A stretch of 42,446 bases of DNA from positions 276,252 through 318,697 of the forward strand of contig NW_014577193.1 in the NCBI RefSeq assembly GCF_000485595.1, in the 5' to 3' direction. Positions 1 through 12,300 of the stretch are shown one piece after another (within the stretch, counting starts at the first letter, position 1; each line of letters opens with the position of its first letter). This DNA comes from Priapulus caudatus (lineage: Eukaryota; Priapulida; Priapulimorpha; Priapulimorphida; Priapulidae). Position numbers and translations under genes: made by a program. The notes under the pieces were generated by a model. It saw only the letters and a program-made list of their open reading frames with translations. It had not been told where the DNA came from and did no database searches.

Positions 1-50
1 AACTTTTCACCGTGCAACTGGTGCCGTGGGCGATACCATCCGCGAGAGGG

Positions 51-85
<35 letters not shown>

Positions 86-86
86 C

Positions 87-135
<49 letters not shown>

Positions 136-303
136 GAGGCGAAGGGAGGTGAGGGCAAAAACGAATCAGAACACGAGAGGCAGAGAGGGTTGGACGAGGA
201 AATATAGGAGCAACAAGATAAAAGCTATGAGTATTTTTAATTTAGTCAAGCAAGCTGTATTGCAGAAAATTGCTGAGCCTGTATATCTTGGTTTATTTTT
301 CAG
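1..303 (+). repeat. Intron with a GA microsatellite upstream of exon 1
   Basis: A nearly pure (GA)n tract with CG interruptions runs from about 46 to 134. The rest is an AT-richer intron 3' end that finishes in a pyrimidine tract and CAG at 301-303. No exon could be supported here; the N-terminal exons of the RalGAP gene lie further upstream. Confidence 0.75.
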
Positions 304-361
304 AAAATTTTGACTCTTCTTCCGGAACTTCTACACCGGCGATGGCAGTTCCACAGTATAG
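304..361 (+). CDS. RALGAPA1: RALGAPA exon 1 of the window
   Basis: The exon reads [19 protein letters not shown], almost the same as the vertebrate KIL..LLPE..H.RWQFHSI segment near residue 80-100. The acceptor is a pyrimidine tract plus CAG at 301-303 and the donor is GTATGT at 362. It starts in phase 0 and ends in phase 1. Confidence 0.92.
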
Positions 362-3300
362 GTATGTATGTTTATAGACAGGCAATATGTAGGTTTCAAT
401 GACAGTTAAAATATATAGGTATGTATGTTTATCTGGCTTCAGCCACCTACATGGTAATGTCTAGAAGATTCAGGCAGTGATGTGGTTGTGACACTGCCAC
501 GCGTAAGTAATGCTATTCTTCTCGTATAAATTCCATTACAACTTAGTTACAAGACGACATGTATCTGCTCAGATATCTTCTACAGTGGAAACCAAATTCG
601 TTTATGGCCAAGTTTGTTTTTCTAGCTTCATCCTGCGTGTGCACATGCATATAAAGTTTCATTAACAATAGCATCGGAGGCATAGTGGAATGTTTGTTAT
701 CATATTTATTATCATATTCTCCCTCATTTTACTAGCCAGAGGGGCACTATTAGCACAATTGTATCCACATGAGCACTATTACCTTTGTCCTAATCATAAG
801 AATGTCACTACCAGTATTCTGTCCACTTATCAGTCACGTCTTTGGCAATTTAATGGCCACTGTGGTGAAGTGTCTGTTAATTTCCCTCTCCCCATTACAA
901 TGTTAGATTTTCCGTAACTTCTGCTAAAATATATTTCAGATGTTGGTTCATCGTATCTTCACTTTGTGTTTCTTGGTGATGAATGTTTTCGACTGTCTGG
1001 TTGCATTACAGGAAGAATAATGAAGAAGTTATTACATCCTGGCAATGCACTACGTGTGAGTATGCTATATACGTGTGTCTTCAGATGGTGGTGATGGGGG
1101 TGGAATATGAATGTGTGCATGTTGTGATGTACGTCCGTGTCTGTGAAATGTTTAGGTATGTATATATATGCTGGCTCTGATGCATGGATGGGTGTATCAC
1201 GTATGTCGTATGCATGTCTATACAGATGGTTTAGCTAGCATAGACACGCATCCATGTACAAGTGCATGTGCGCATGGATCTCTGTGTAGGTGTGTGGTCT
1301 TAAGTGGGTTAGCTGGTACATGTGTGCACATGAACATTTATGCATTTGCATGAATGTGTATGTGTGTGCATCTGAGAATGCATGCATCTGTGCAAAAATA
1401 TGTGCATGCGTGCGTGCGCATATGAGCATCATGTATCTGTGCTTGTACATGTACCGCTGTGCTTATGAACATGCATGTGTCTGCACTTGTATATGTACTA
1501 GAGTGCATATAAGCATATATTTGTTTGCAAGTGTATGTATATGGATGTGTATATAAAAGCATGTATGCATCTGTACATGTATCATGTCTAACAATGGAAT
1601 TATAATACATACATACATACATACATACATACATACATACATACATGCATGCATGCATGCATGCATGCATGCATGCATGCATACATACATACATACATAC
1701 ATACATACATACATACATACATACATGCATGCATGCATGCATGAATCAATACATAGAAGCGTTAAGGGTGGGACGATTCATCTATGTCTAGATGTATCAC
1801 GGTACAAACGGAAACCTTGACAATACACGAATCGATACTTTACTGAATAAAATCCATATTATTTAGTAGCATAGTTTTATCTAAATACAAAAGAAACATA
1901 ACACAATTTGCAATCTTAGCTCCACTATACTGATTTGTAAGTGTTCACATGATTGAGAGAGTCCTGAATGAGCGTATGGTTTGCTAGGTAGTTTTTCTTA
2001 AAATTATTGCGATACGTATCGTATCTTGATGGCTCGTATCGTATCATTACCTACCAAATCGTCCCACCCCTAACGCCTAAGCATGTACGTCTTTGATCTA
2101 CTTGCATGCACATCAGTCTGTAACTATGACCCTGTGTGCATCTTTGCGTGCACTGAGTTGTTACTGCGTGTTATTTAATTCTAGAACACAATTTAGTCCT
2201 ATAGTCCATGTGTAATTAATTACCTTAGCACTCATGTTGTATGCAGAATAAGAATTTTTTTTCAATTCAAGTCATAAAAATATGGCATGGTCTTTTCAAG
2301 TACCCTAACATTCTATAGAACAGATATAGCAAACATAGAGTACCTAACGGACCTAACAATCAACGCTAATATGCTATAAAACGTAGATATATCAAACATA
2401 GACTGTCCAACAGCAAAAGTAGAGTACCTAACGGACCTAGAGAGACCTATATATAGGGGTAGAAATTAACTTTTGAACAAGAGAGTCCAACGGACTCCCT
2501 GCCCTCAAAAATAGGGAGTGCGTAGCAAAATGAGGGAGTCCGTAGTCTGAAGTTCAAAATTAAAGATTTGCTGAAAAAATACGGTAATTCCGCGAGGCTG
2601 TGCGCTGGAACGAACTAATTAGTATAGCAGAATTTTCAGGGAGTCACACGGACTCCTGCATATGTCAAATCAGGGAGTCCGACAGAAAATCAGGGAGTAT
2701 TTGACTCCAGACTCGAGTTAATTTCGCACTCTGCCTATATAGAACCATAGAATAACCTAACGATCGACGCTAATATGCTATAAAACAGAGATATTAAACG
2801 TGGGCTGTTCGATAGCAAAAGTAGAGTACGTCAAACCTAAAGATCGTCACTAGTCGGCTTCCGCCTCGCGTGTTTCAGCTGCGAAACATAGAAAAATATA
2901 TCGAATATATAAAATATATAGAAAAATATAGAACATAGAGATATCAAACATGGACTGTCTGACAGCAAACATAGAGTACCTAACGGACCTAGAGACACCT
3001 ATATACACCTAACGTTCAATGCTGATCGGCTTTTGCATTACATTGTCATTGAATCATCTGTGTTTCAGCTGCGAAAGGAAGCCATGCGGCTGTTCCTCAT
3101 CTGGTATCAGGTCCTCGGCGAGCGCAGCAGCGGCGAGCTCGACCTTATCTATGCAAGCCTCGTGCCAGGCTTCCCAAACCCATCCAACAGCAGCGGCGCG
3201 CACTCCCTCGAGAGCCTCATCAGCGACTCTGCGTACTCGAGCAGCCCCGTGTTCCACGACAGTGAGTGACGGCGGCAACCAAGGGGAATGTCTGAGGGGC

Positions 3301-6300
3301 AGGAAGGGAGGAAGCCCAGGGGCAGCTTGGGGGAGGCAACCTGGGGGCAGCTTCGGGGAGGCAACCCAGGGCAGCTTGAGGGAAGGCAACCTGGGGGCAG
3401 CTTCGGGGAGGCAACCCAGGGCAGCTTGGGGGAGGCAGCCTGGGGCAGTTTTGGGGAGGCAACCTGGGACTGCTTGGGGGAGGCAACATGGGGGTAGCTT
3501 GGGGGAGGCAAGCTGGTGCAGTTTGGGGGAGGCAACCTGGGGGCAGCTTGAGGGAAGGCAACCTGGGGCTGCTTGAGGGAGGCAATCTGGGGCAGCTTGG
3601 GGGAGGGCAACCAGGGGGCAGCTTGGGGGAGGCAACCTGGGGGCAGCTTGAGGGAAGGCAACCTGAGGCAGCTTGGGGGAGCACAACCTGGGGCAGCTTG
3701 GGGGAAGGCAACCTGGGGGCAGCTTGAGGGAAGGCAACCCAGGGCAATTTTGGGGAGGCAACCCAGGGTAGTTTTGGGGAGGCAACCTTGGGCAGCTTTG
3801 GGGAGGCAACCTTGGCAGCTTGGGGGATGCCCGGGGGGAAGCAACCCATTGGCAACTCTTGGTGGCGCCCGGGGGCAGGCTTGGGAGGGGGCAACCTAGT
3901 GATATGCACAGAGGGATCCTGGGGAGAGCAGCTTGTGGGTACGTTAAGAGAAGCCTGGGGGAGCCCGGGGCTATCTGGCAGGCACACTGGTGACAATACA
4001 AACTCCAGGCAAGTGACACATTTCAAGTGACGTGTATGAAAACACATCAAGGGTTTTTTGTCGCTCACATGTTCGTGCATGTGTCGTATCCAATGATTAG
4101 TGCTCATTCCTGCCACCAGGTGCCGTGTCTGCAGTGGAGATTCAGCCGATCCTGCCTCCACAGTCGGGAGAGAAGCAACTGGACAGTCCCTGCCATTATT
4201 TCATGGAATCCTTACTAGACTACTCCGTATCTCAGGTGCATATAGTAGATCTTAGCTGACAAGGTTATAGCTGGACAGGCATACTTGTCCATGGTTGTCT
4301 AATATCAGGTTTCTAGTCCATGGTACTATTGGGTCCTATTCTGTTCCTATTACATAGCCATAGCACATGGTCCTTGTACCTGGAATTTTTTTGGGTTCTA
4401 TACTTGTTTGTGGTCAGCTACAAACAATTGCAAGGTTAGCTAGACTAGAGCAAAGTTAGCTGTAAAAGACTAGATCAAGGTCTAGAGCAAGGTTAGCTAG
4501 ACTGGAGTTGGCCAGGCACCAAGCCCCACATGTGAATTGTCTCATTAAAGGTGGGATTACAGCATATTCATGATATCGCAGGTTGTGCGTGTTGAGTGGA
4601 GCGATGTGAAAATGCACACGATATGCTTCGACTTTCTGTTCGAGCGATTGAAGACGTTCTACTTGCCTTACATATTCCCCAACATGTCACAACAGATGAG
4701 CCTGTACCAGCCCAAGCTAAGTAAGTTCCTATATTCACATATCATTATCTTTCACACGTATTCTATTCATATGTCATTAAGAGCAACTTCTTGTAATAGT
4801 AGTTCTACTGAATATCAAGTCTCTATAGTGCAGAAATATCTAGGTCACGTAGCCAAATATTGGCTGTGCTGCCAGGTAATATTTGTATTTCCCGTACAGT
4901 TAAATAGTGCCTTCTATATTTGCTGTAAGCCTTGGTGATGTCTGAGCTATATTGTCTGTGTTGCTAGGTATGCCCTCTATACTGTCTGTGCAGCTAGATA
5001 ATGCCCCCTGTATATTAGATAGACCGTTAGGACTGTTTGTAAATGTGCTCTATACTGTCCGTGAGTATAGCTAGATCATATCTTCTGTATGTAGTCGGTG
5101 TTTAGAGCGCGCGTTGCTGTATTTCAGCGCTGCCGGAGGTGAGGAAGCTGAGTGCGGGCGACGTGGACAGGGAGCGAGACGTCACTCTGTGTCAGGTCGC
5201 CGTCATTCGGTGGATGTGTCTGTTCATGCACGAGCTGAAGAAACATGACACGCTCACCATCGGCTCTGTAAAGTATGCACACCGCTCCCCGCCCCACCCA
5301 CTCTCACGCACTACATGTGGTATATGTGGTACATGGGGCACTATATAGCTATAGCGCATGCACGCACGCACGCACGCACAGATATCCCTCCATATATAGT
5401 ATATTTCATGGTATAGCTGTATAGTATGATGAGCAAGCCTTGCTGATTTTTTTGCATCCGCCTCACTCAATATTTGTCGGAATTGCTGCCTCGCTGCAAT
5501 TTCTCGGCCCCACCAAATCATTATCCAGCTGGCACCCCGCAGTCCCCGTTTCTGCTCCTAACGTCCCATAAACCCCCCCCCCCCCACCCAGCCACCCCCG
5601 CATGCATTGATCAATTACCTCCCACATCTATTCAAAGCAAACACTCCAGGCATATGGTTGAGCCCCCCCTCCCCCCTCCCCACGTAGCGTTGCGCCTCAG
5701 CAGCTCGCGTCAGCGCTGGCGCGCGCGTGAGCGAGAGTTACTTACCATTCCCACTTTATTTCACCCTCCCACCTTATCCATCGATTGCTATCCAAGTCTA
5801 AAACAGCTGTAATGTATTATATAATATACTAATATATATATAGCTATATATATAGAAGTAGAGAGAGACTAGTATATGGTGAAGAGAATGATTATATATA
5901 TATGAATAGTGGAACGATGCTATACCACCAGGATAGCGACACCACACCAGAGCGAGAGAGAAAAACCCATACCTTGTGAGAGCAACGAACAGAATGACTA
6001 GCTATGCTCAAACCACTTATCTTCTTAACTCGGACACTTCTTGCTTCTTGCATCATGAAATTGTGAATTCTAATCGAGCCTCTTTCACCGTAAACTGATT
6101 TGATTGTTCGACTCATTGTGTGAATGTTCTGTAGGTGTAAAGCTCAGAGGTCTTCTTGTTACAACCCTCTACTACCCCCTAGCCTGTTCGAATCGTGCCC
6201 CTGTGGAATCTACTCGTTGAATGTGTTCCGGTGTAGTAGTAAACAAGTTAGTATCAATCTCATTCTTGATTGCAGCTCACCATCTATATCGGATACGCTG

Positions 6301-9300
6301 AAAGACATTCCCGAGACAGGCAATGAAGGTGATACTGACAGAAGCCAGAGTACGGAGGCCTCTGGTGAGTCTAGTGCTATTTTCTAGGCGCGTACAGCGT
6401 GATTCACCTGTGTGACTGTCATTGATGTATGCCACGACGTGATTATGTATATGTTATATGCATATTCAGTGTTAGCATTTAGCAAGTAGATGTTGTATAC
6501 TTGTAGTGTTTTATGTACATGTTACACAACCATAGAAGGGTTTCTTCTGAGGGAAAATTAAACAAAGGAGGTAATGGCCAGTTTGGGAAAAAATGCACAT
6601 GATGGATTCAAATACAGGATGTATTTATATACTCATAGGTATATAGATACAGGATATACTTATCAGTAAATACAGGAACATTTTCACAACGACGATGTTA
6701 AATTTGACAACGGCGGTGCGCCACTGTGCCTCCTATGTAAACCCTGCATAGTATTACGTGTATGTGCCTCACAGCTGCAGTGTTGTATGTGGGTGTTGAA
6801 TTGCTGCTGCAGTGTTATATTATCAAGAGCTAATAAATACCTAGAGTGTACAACGGGAAAACGGGAAAATAGTGCTATTTCACGGCAATGTTATTCTACT
6901 TTGCTGCGAGTCTAGAGTAATTTTATGGTATCGCATTAAGCAGCATTCTTTGCTCTCTAAAACAAGACCAACCGCTTGTCTCTACGATACTCCTAGGCCG
7001 ACATATTGGCTCGTAAACCTCCCCTCCCACAGGCCTCATGCCGCCTCGCATCCAGGTTATTCACGAACCTTCTCGCGCTTAACGATTCTGGCTATCGTTT
7101 TCCGTCGCCGCTTGGAGCGCTGATAATTGATGTCACATGCCCAAAATTGGTACTCTTACTACACCATAGTAACTGAGCTGCGTTGTAGAGAATTAATTTA
7201 GAAAGCATTGCCGGCTCCATCATTACGGGCATTAGCCGTGCTAGGAAAGATAATAGGAGATAAGGGCCTAGGTGATGCCCCCGAAAGTCACAGATGATAA
7301 CCGAAACGCCGTTCATTCATAAACTCATCGCGGAAAAAACCGAAATCTCACGGAGCAACATTCCTAACCCGCAAAACGTTAGAAGGTTCGGGAATAAACT
7401 GGATGCGAGGTGGCGTGAGGCATGTGGGAGGGGAGGTTGAGGAGAGAGCAAAGAATGCTGCTTAATGCAATACCATAAAAATATTCTAGACTCGGAGGCA
7501 AAGTAGAATAATATTGCCGTGAAATAGCACTATTTTCCCGTTTTCCCGTTGTACACTCTAGGTATTTATTAGCTCTTGATATTATATATGTTACAGACAC
7601 ACCCACAGCAGAGGGAGACAGTTTGTCCTCAAGTATAGGCAGTGCTGCCCCGCGCCACTCTAGCACAGAGCAAGAAATTGTGAGATATGTGCTAAACTCA
7701 ACTCGTGAAAATGTCAACCTGGTACATGAGGTGTTCAGGCAGGTAAGTGTGGTCAAGCTGTCATCAACGATTACTATATATAGCTGCTGTTACCTTAACC
7801 CTAACCTCACACCTGTAGCTGCTGTTCGCCCCCAACCCTAATTTTACACCTGTTCCTGCTGTAATCTTAAACTCAACCTACACGTAGCTGCTGTTACCCT
7901 AACCCTAACCGTCATCCACCTGCTAAAGGCTGTGTCCATGCTCTGCAGGCATTCTTCGTGCCGCCTGCACATGCTGCCGCCATACGGAGGGTTCTGTTCG
8001 CCTATAAGGACTGGTTGCAGACAATCAACAGCAGCGACATGCCATTATTCCTGCAGGAACCTCTCGCGAAGGAACTCGAACTCAGGGCCAAAGAAGCAGC
8101 GGTTAGTGTCATGGTTATGAGTAACTATGCATGAGGTTCGACTTCTGACCGTGCAGTCAAACCCGTGTTAGTTAGTGTATTTGACTTGATATTGATTACT
8201 TGATTTGGTTCTTGATGACCTGTGTTAGTTAGTCGTCAGGTCTATAGAACTAACACCTGTCTATAAAAGACACTTGGTATTTCCTTTGAGTGGCAGTTAT
8301 TAAGTGAAACCACCTCTAGAATGGACATCTGTCTACAAAGACCACCTTATGCATTTCCATTGCGTAACCCTTGTATGCAGGTTTGATTTGCTATCTCTGA
8401 CTAGTGATTGTCACTTCCAACTCGTTCGTATCCTAAAGATGGGACCCCTAACTTTAATTGGACCTGGTTGTTCACATGAATATTTACCACGGCAATTTCT
8501 GAACGTGTGTGTGTCTCTGTGTTGGTAACACGTGGCACCCTATGGTGTTGTAGAATCGGAAGAGTGCGATCTACACACCTCCGTTTCCGAGCGAAGACAT
8601 GTTGGACAAGCACTTCACGCAGGAAGAGCGCAAGATGGAGGACGTGAGAGCCGGCATGCAGAATGTACTACAGGTGTGCTAGGTTGCAAGGTCATTTTTA
8701 AGTTGTTTCCTGGGCAAGGAAATTGATTCCTTTGGTTTGATCCAAAGATTTTAGAAAAATTGGAAGGGCACTAAGGCAAACATACTGTTCAGATGGGAAA
8801 CACAGAGGCAACTTACTTTGTGTCAGTACTTTTTATATAAGACCATTAGGGAGACATACGGTGCCATGCTGCATATACGTACATGCCATGGAATTTATGG
8901 GGATGGCTAGGAGGAAAACCAGGTAGCTAACCACTACAGTTAAAGGAATAATAGGTCCATTGATTATGCAATGTTGACGAATGCTAGAGTAACTGGCACC
9001 TTGTGTAGTTAATAAGTACATTACCTGGCTTATAGCCAAACGCGTATTAGTTGTCCAATATCACTGCTGGTTACATTACAAACAAGACTTGAAATCAGTT
9101 GTTGATATGTATCAACGTATCATTTATGTGCCGTAAATGTCATCCAGGAGTCAAGCGACATTTGTGCGGCCCGTATGTTTTGGACGCCAGATTAAACGGA
9201 GGTGTCAACGGTGTAACCACAGCCACGGACTAAACATGGAAATAGAGTAAAACACACGTACTAATCGCGGACGCACGTGGACAGCCCTGACAAAAAGTTC

Positions 9301-12300
9301 CTTATCACGAGCGTCCATGTTTACGAAATCACTGATAATAGCATTGCGTACGCCCGAGCATGCGTGCAGAAATGTCCGGTGCACTATAAATTTGTATCAC
9401 ACCCGCTTCGCCGGCAGCGGTTTGAAACTGTAAACAACTGATTTTTGGACTGTGGATTTCAATTAGACATTTCTTAGTAAATAGCAGTGATATTGGACAA
9501 ACTAATACGCGTTTGGCTATAAGGTAATGTACTTATTAACTACACAAGGTGCCAGTTACTCTAGCATTCGTCAACATTGCATAATCAATGGACCTATTAT
9601 TCCTTTAAGGAGGCCAACCACGGTTCTCTCGGTCAGTGCCTTTGTGAAATTTAGTGCCTGTGTTACATGCTACATGCAGCAGCTTCACAGTAGCTGATGT
9701 TGTTTCATGTGTTTCAGGTTTTATTAATACAGGTGTTTCATGTGTCTTCTACGTGTTTCAGGTGTTAGTTGTACATTTGTTAAAGGTGTGTGTGACATGT
9801 TGCAGGTGTTCATGACGAATGCAGCAAGCGTGTTCCTTCTCAATGGTAACTGGGCGCTGGCGTCACACCTCGACGATCACATCGACATCTGCAAGCGCGT
9901 GCTCAGCATCTACCGCTACGTAGTCATGAACGTCACCATGGCGACTGCCACCTGGTGAGAGACCCCAGCAACTATGAACTAATTTCACGCCTCGTCTGCA
10001 TGCTCGCATAACCTGTAGGCGGGCATATGTTTCCATGAACCAAAGTATGGTCGTGACGTCAGTGTGACGTCAGTGGCTATCTACCACCATAGACCAATCA
10101 CGCACGCACATCCATAATATATTATTCCAATTACGCTGAATAGCCGATCTTGTACGCTGGCGGGCGTTACGTCTGAAGGTCGTTAGTTCAAATCCCATCT
10201 GTTTATTTTTTATGTTTATCCATTTAACTATTTTTTTCCAATTAACGCAAATATTTACATGATTTATTTACAATTTTTTATTACATTATTTAAAAAAAAA
10301 TTAAAGTGTTCATTAAATTTAATTAGGGTTAGGGTTAGGGTTAGGGAGTAGGGCGTAGCACGCAACCACCAGCACCATGAGCAGGCTGTATACTGTATAC
10401 ATTCAACTTCGGAGATAGCCGAGTTAATGCGTGACGTCAGTGTATGTCACGACCATACCCTAACCCTAACCCTAACCCTAATTTAATTTAATTAAGACTA
10501 ATAAATTTAATTTAATTAAAAAAAATGTAATAAAAAATGGTAAATAAATCATGTAAATATTTGCGTTAATTGGGAAAAAATAGTTAAATGGATAAAGATG
10601 GAAAAATGAAAAAATAAACAGATGGGATTTGAACTAACGACCTTCAGACGTAACGCCCGCCGGCGTACGAGCTCGGCTATTCAGCGTAATTGGAATAATA
10701 TATTATGGATGTGCCATGCATACATGGATGTGCGTGCGTGATTGGTCTATGGTGGTAGATAGCCACTGACGTCACACTGACGTCACGACCATACTTTGGT
10801 TCATGGAAACATATGCCCACCTAACCTGTAGGGTAATCAAATTAATGCACCTAACACTGTTTTCCTAATATTTTATACAAATTAAAGGGACAGTAGCCTC
10901 TAGGATTTTACTGCATACAACTGTACTTACTGTATAACAAATCGTCTATACCCACACGTATTTGTTACCAGATACCTAATTTAAATGTTATAATTAATTA
11001 CACATCAACGCTACGAAATTTGAACGGCACCATGACAACCGCGACCGTGCTGCCACCCCGAAAAAGTTGCGTATTTGACAATTTATTTTGCTCGTTACAG
11101 ACCGAGGGCTAATCACAAAAGTGCAATTATATTTATACCTAAATGCTATTTAACCGAACGATATTCATTTTAGGGCAAATTTATCCATATTATAACTGAA
11201 ACTATATGTCGTTTATAAGATATTACAATCCTTTTGCTTTTAAATGAATAATTAAGAAACACCCTCGGTCTGTAGCCCTTGGCTGGAAAGTGGTTTTGCG
11301 CAACTTATCAGATCGTGCGCTTTGAGTGGTGCCACCGTCGTTGCAATCAAACTGTAGTCGTTAGTTTTAAAACATTTAAAAAAAATATTTCTAATGGTGA
11401 TTGAACCATGAAACTTTTTATTTAGCGTAATTATAACCTAAATTAGCTGAAAATTACCCTAGAACCTAGAGTAAACTCTCCCTTTAATTTATGTATTATA
11501 GTGTAACATGGACACTGTGGTAATAAATTTACTGGTTAGTTGTAGAGATTGTAAAACAAGGTGCAAAAATATGGTCAAGTGCCACAAAGTAAGTGGCAGG
11601 CCTTAACCGTATATGTGTTGAAGGGCTTGCGCCCTGTTCCGTCCTTATCTAGGGGAGTGCTAACCTTCTCTCCTTTCATTCAACACATCAGAGAATCTCA
11701 ATCTAGCCCTATATATAGGCTGTACAGGGAGCAGAGAAACAACTGTGGTGTGAAAGGAGGCTAAAATCCTTTGATAGTTTATTCCAACATCTTTGCATTC
11801 TAGTATCTTAGTATCTGTAATTTACTGGGTCTTGCTGCCAATCTACTTCGTGTATTCGACTTTAATGGCCCGCCCCATTACAGATCTGGTCACTGTTAGT
11901 GGACAATGTTTGTGCTGCCCCCTGGTGGCTGAAAATAAAAACAATTTATCATGAATAATTTCTCATATACACCTTACCCAGTGTCCCACATCCAGTGACC
12001 TGCACCCAAATTTAATTAGCCCACTTCGCTACACCTGCCTCCGCCTGCCCTCACCTTCCACACCCACTCACCATATCCAATGTCTCTCCGATTTGCTAGC
12101 ACCAACCTGCCATCCCGCTAGCTCCACCCGACCCAGGATTTTAGCACAGCGAGAAGGGAACAGCTACTACATTATATATATATATATAGTGCGTGTGTGT
12201 GCGTGCGTGCGTGTCTGTCTCTGTCTCTGTCTCTGTGTCTGTCTGTGTCTGTGTGTATGTCTGTCTGTCTGTGTCTGTCTGTCGGTCTGTCTTTCTCTTA

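Larger units (their letters stand above)
1056..3068 (+). other. Intron with tetranucleotide and degenerate repeats
   Basis: The first 500 bases are rich in TGCATGTG-like words. A CATA/CATG tetranucleotide block lies at 1602-1740, and a degenerate repeat family at 2310-3010. Bases 2480-2720 repeat the words GGGAGTC and GGACTCC several times. No exon is supported. Confidence 0.7.

Noticed and set aside
26-313. 95-codon Arg/Glu open frame as a protein start
   Set aside because: Mostly the GA microsatellite; the last residues are just the frame running through the acceptor into exon 1.
1338-1742. Cys/Met/His-rich frames on both strands
   Set aside because: They arise from CATG/CATA tetranucleotides and have no other support.
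3054-4161. Proline-rich minus-strand frames (231-321 codons) and glycine-rich plus-strand frames
   Set aside because: Products of the G-rich minisatellite and antisense to exon 3, which has clear RALGAPA homology on the plus strand.
7795-7910. CCCTAA words as a telomere
   Set aside because: Only a few imperfect units within an intron, embedded in a longer unrelated repeat; not a chromosome end.
10160-10210. Standalone tRNA gene
   Set aside because: Only A- and B-box-like words are visible; acceptor and anticodon stems do not pair convincingly, and the segment is part of a hairpin transposon with a mirror copy.
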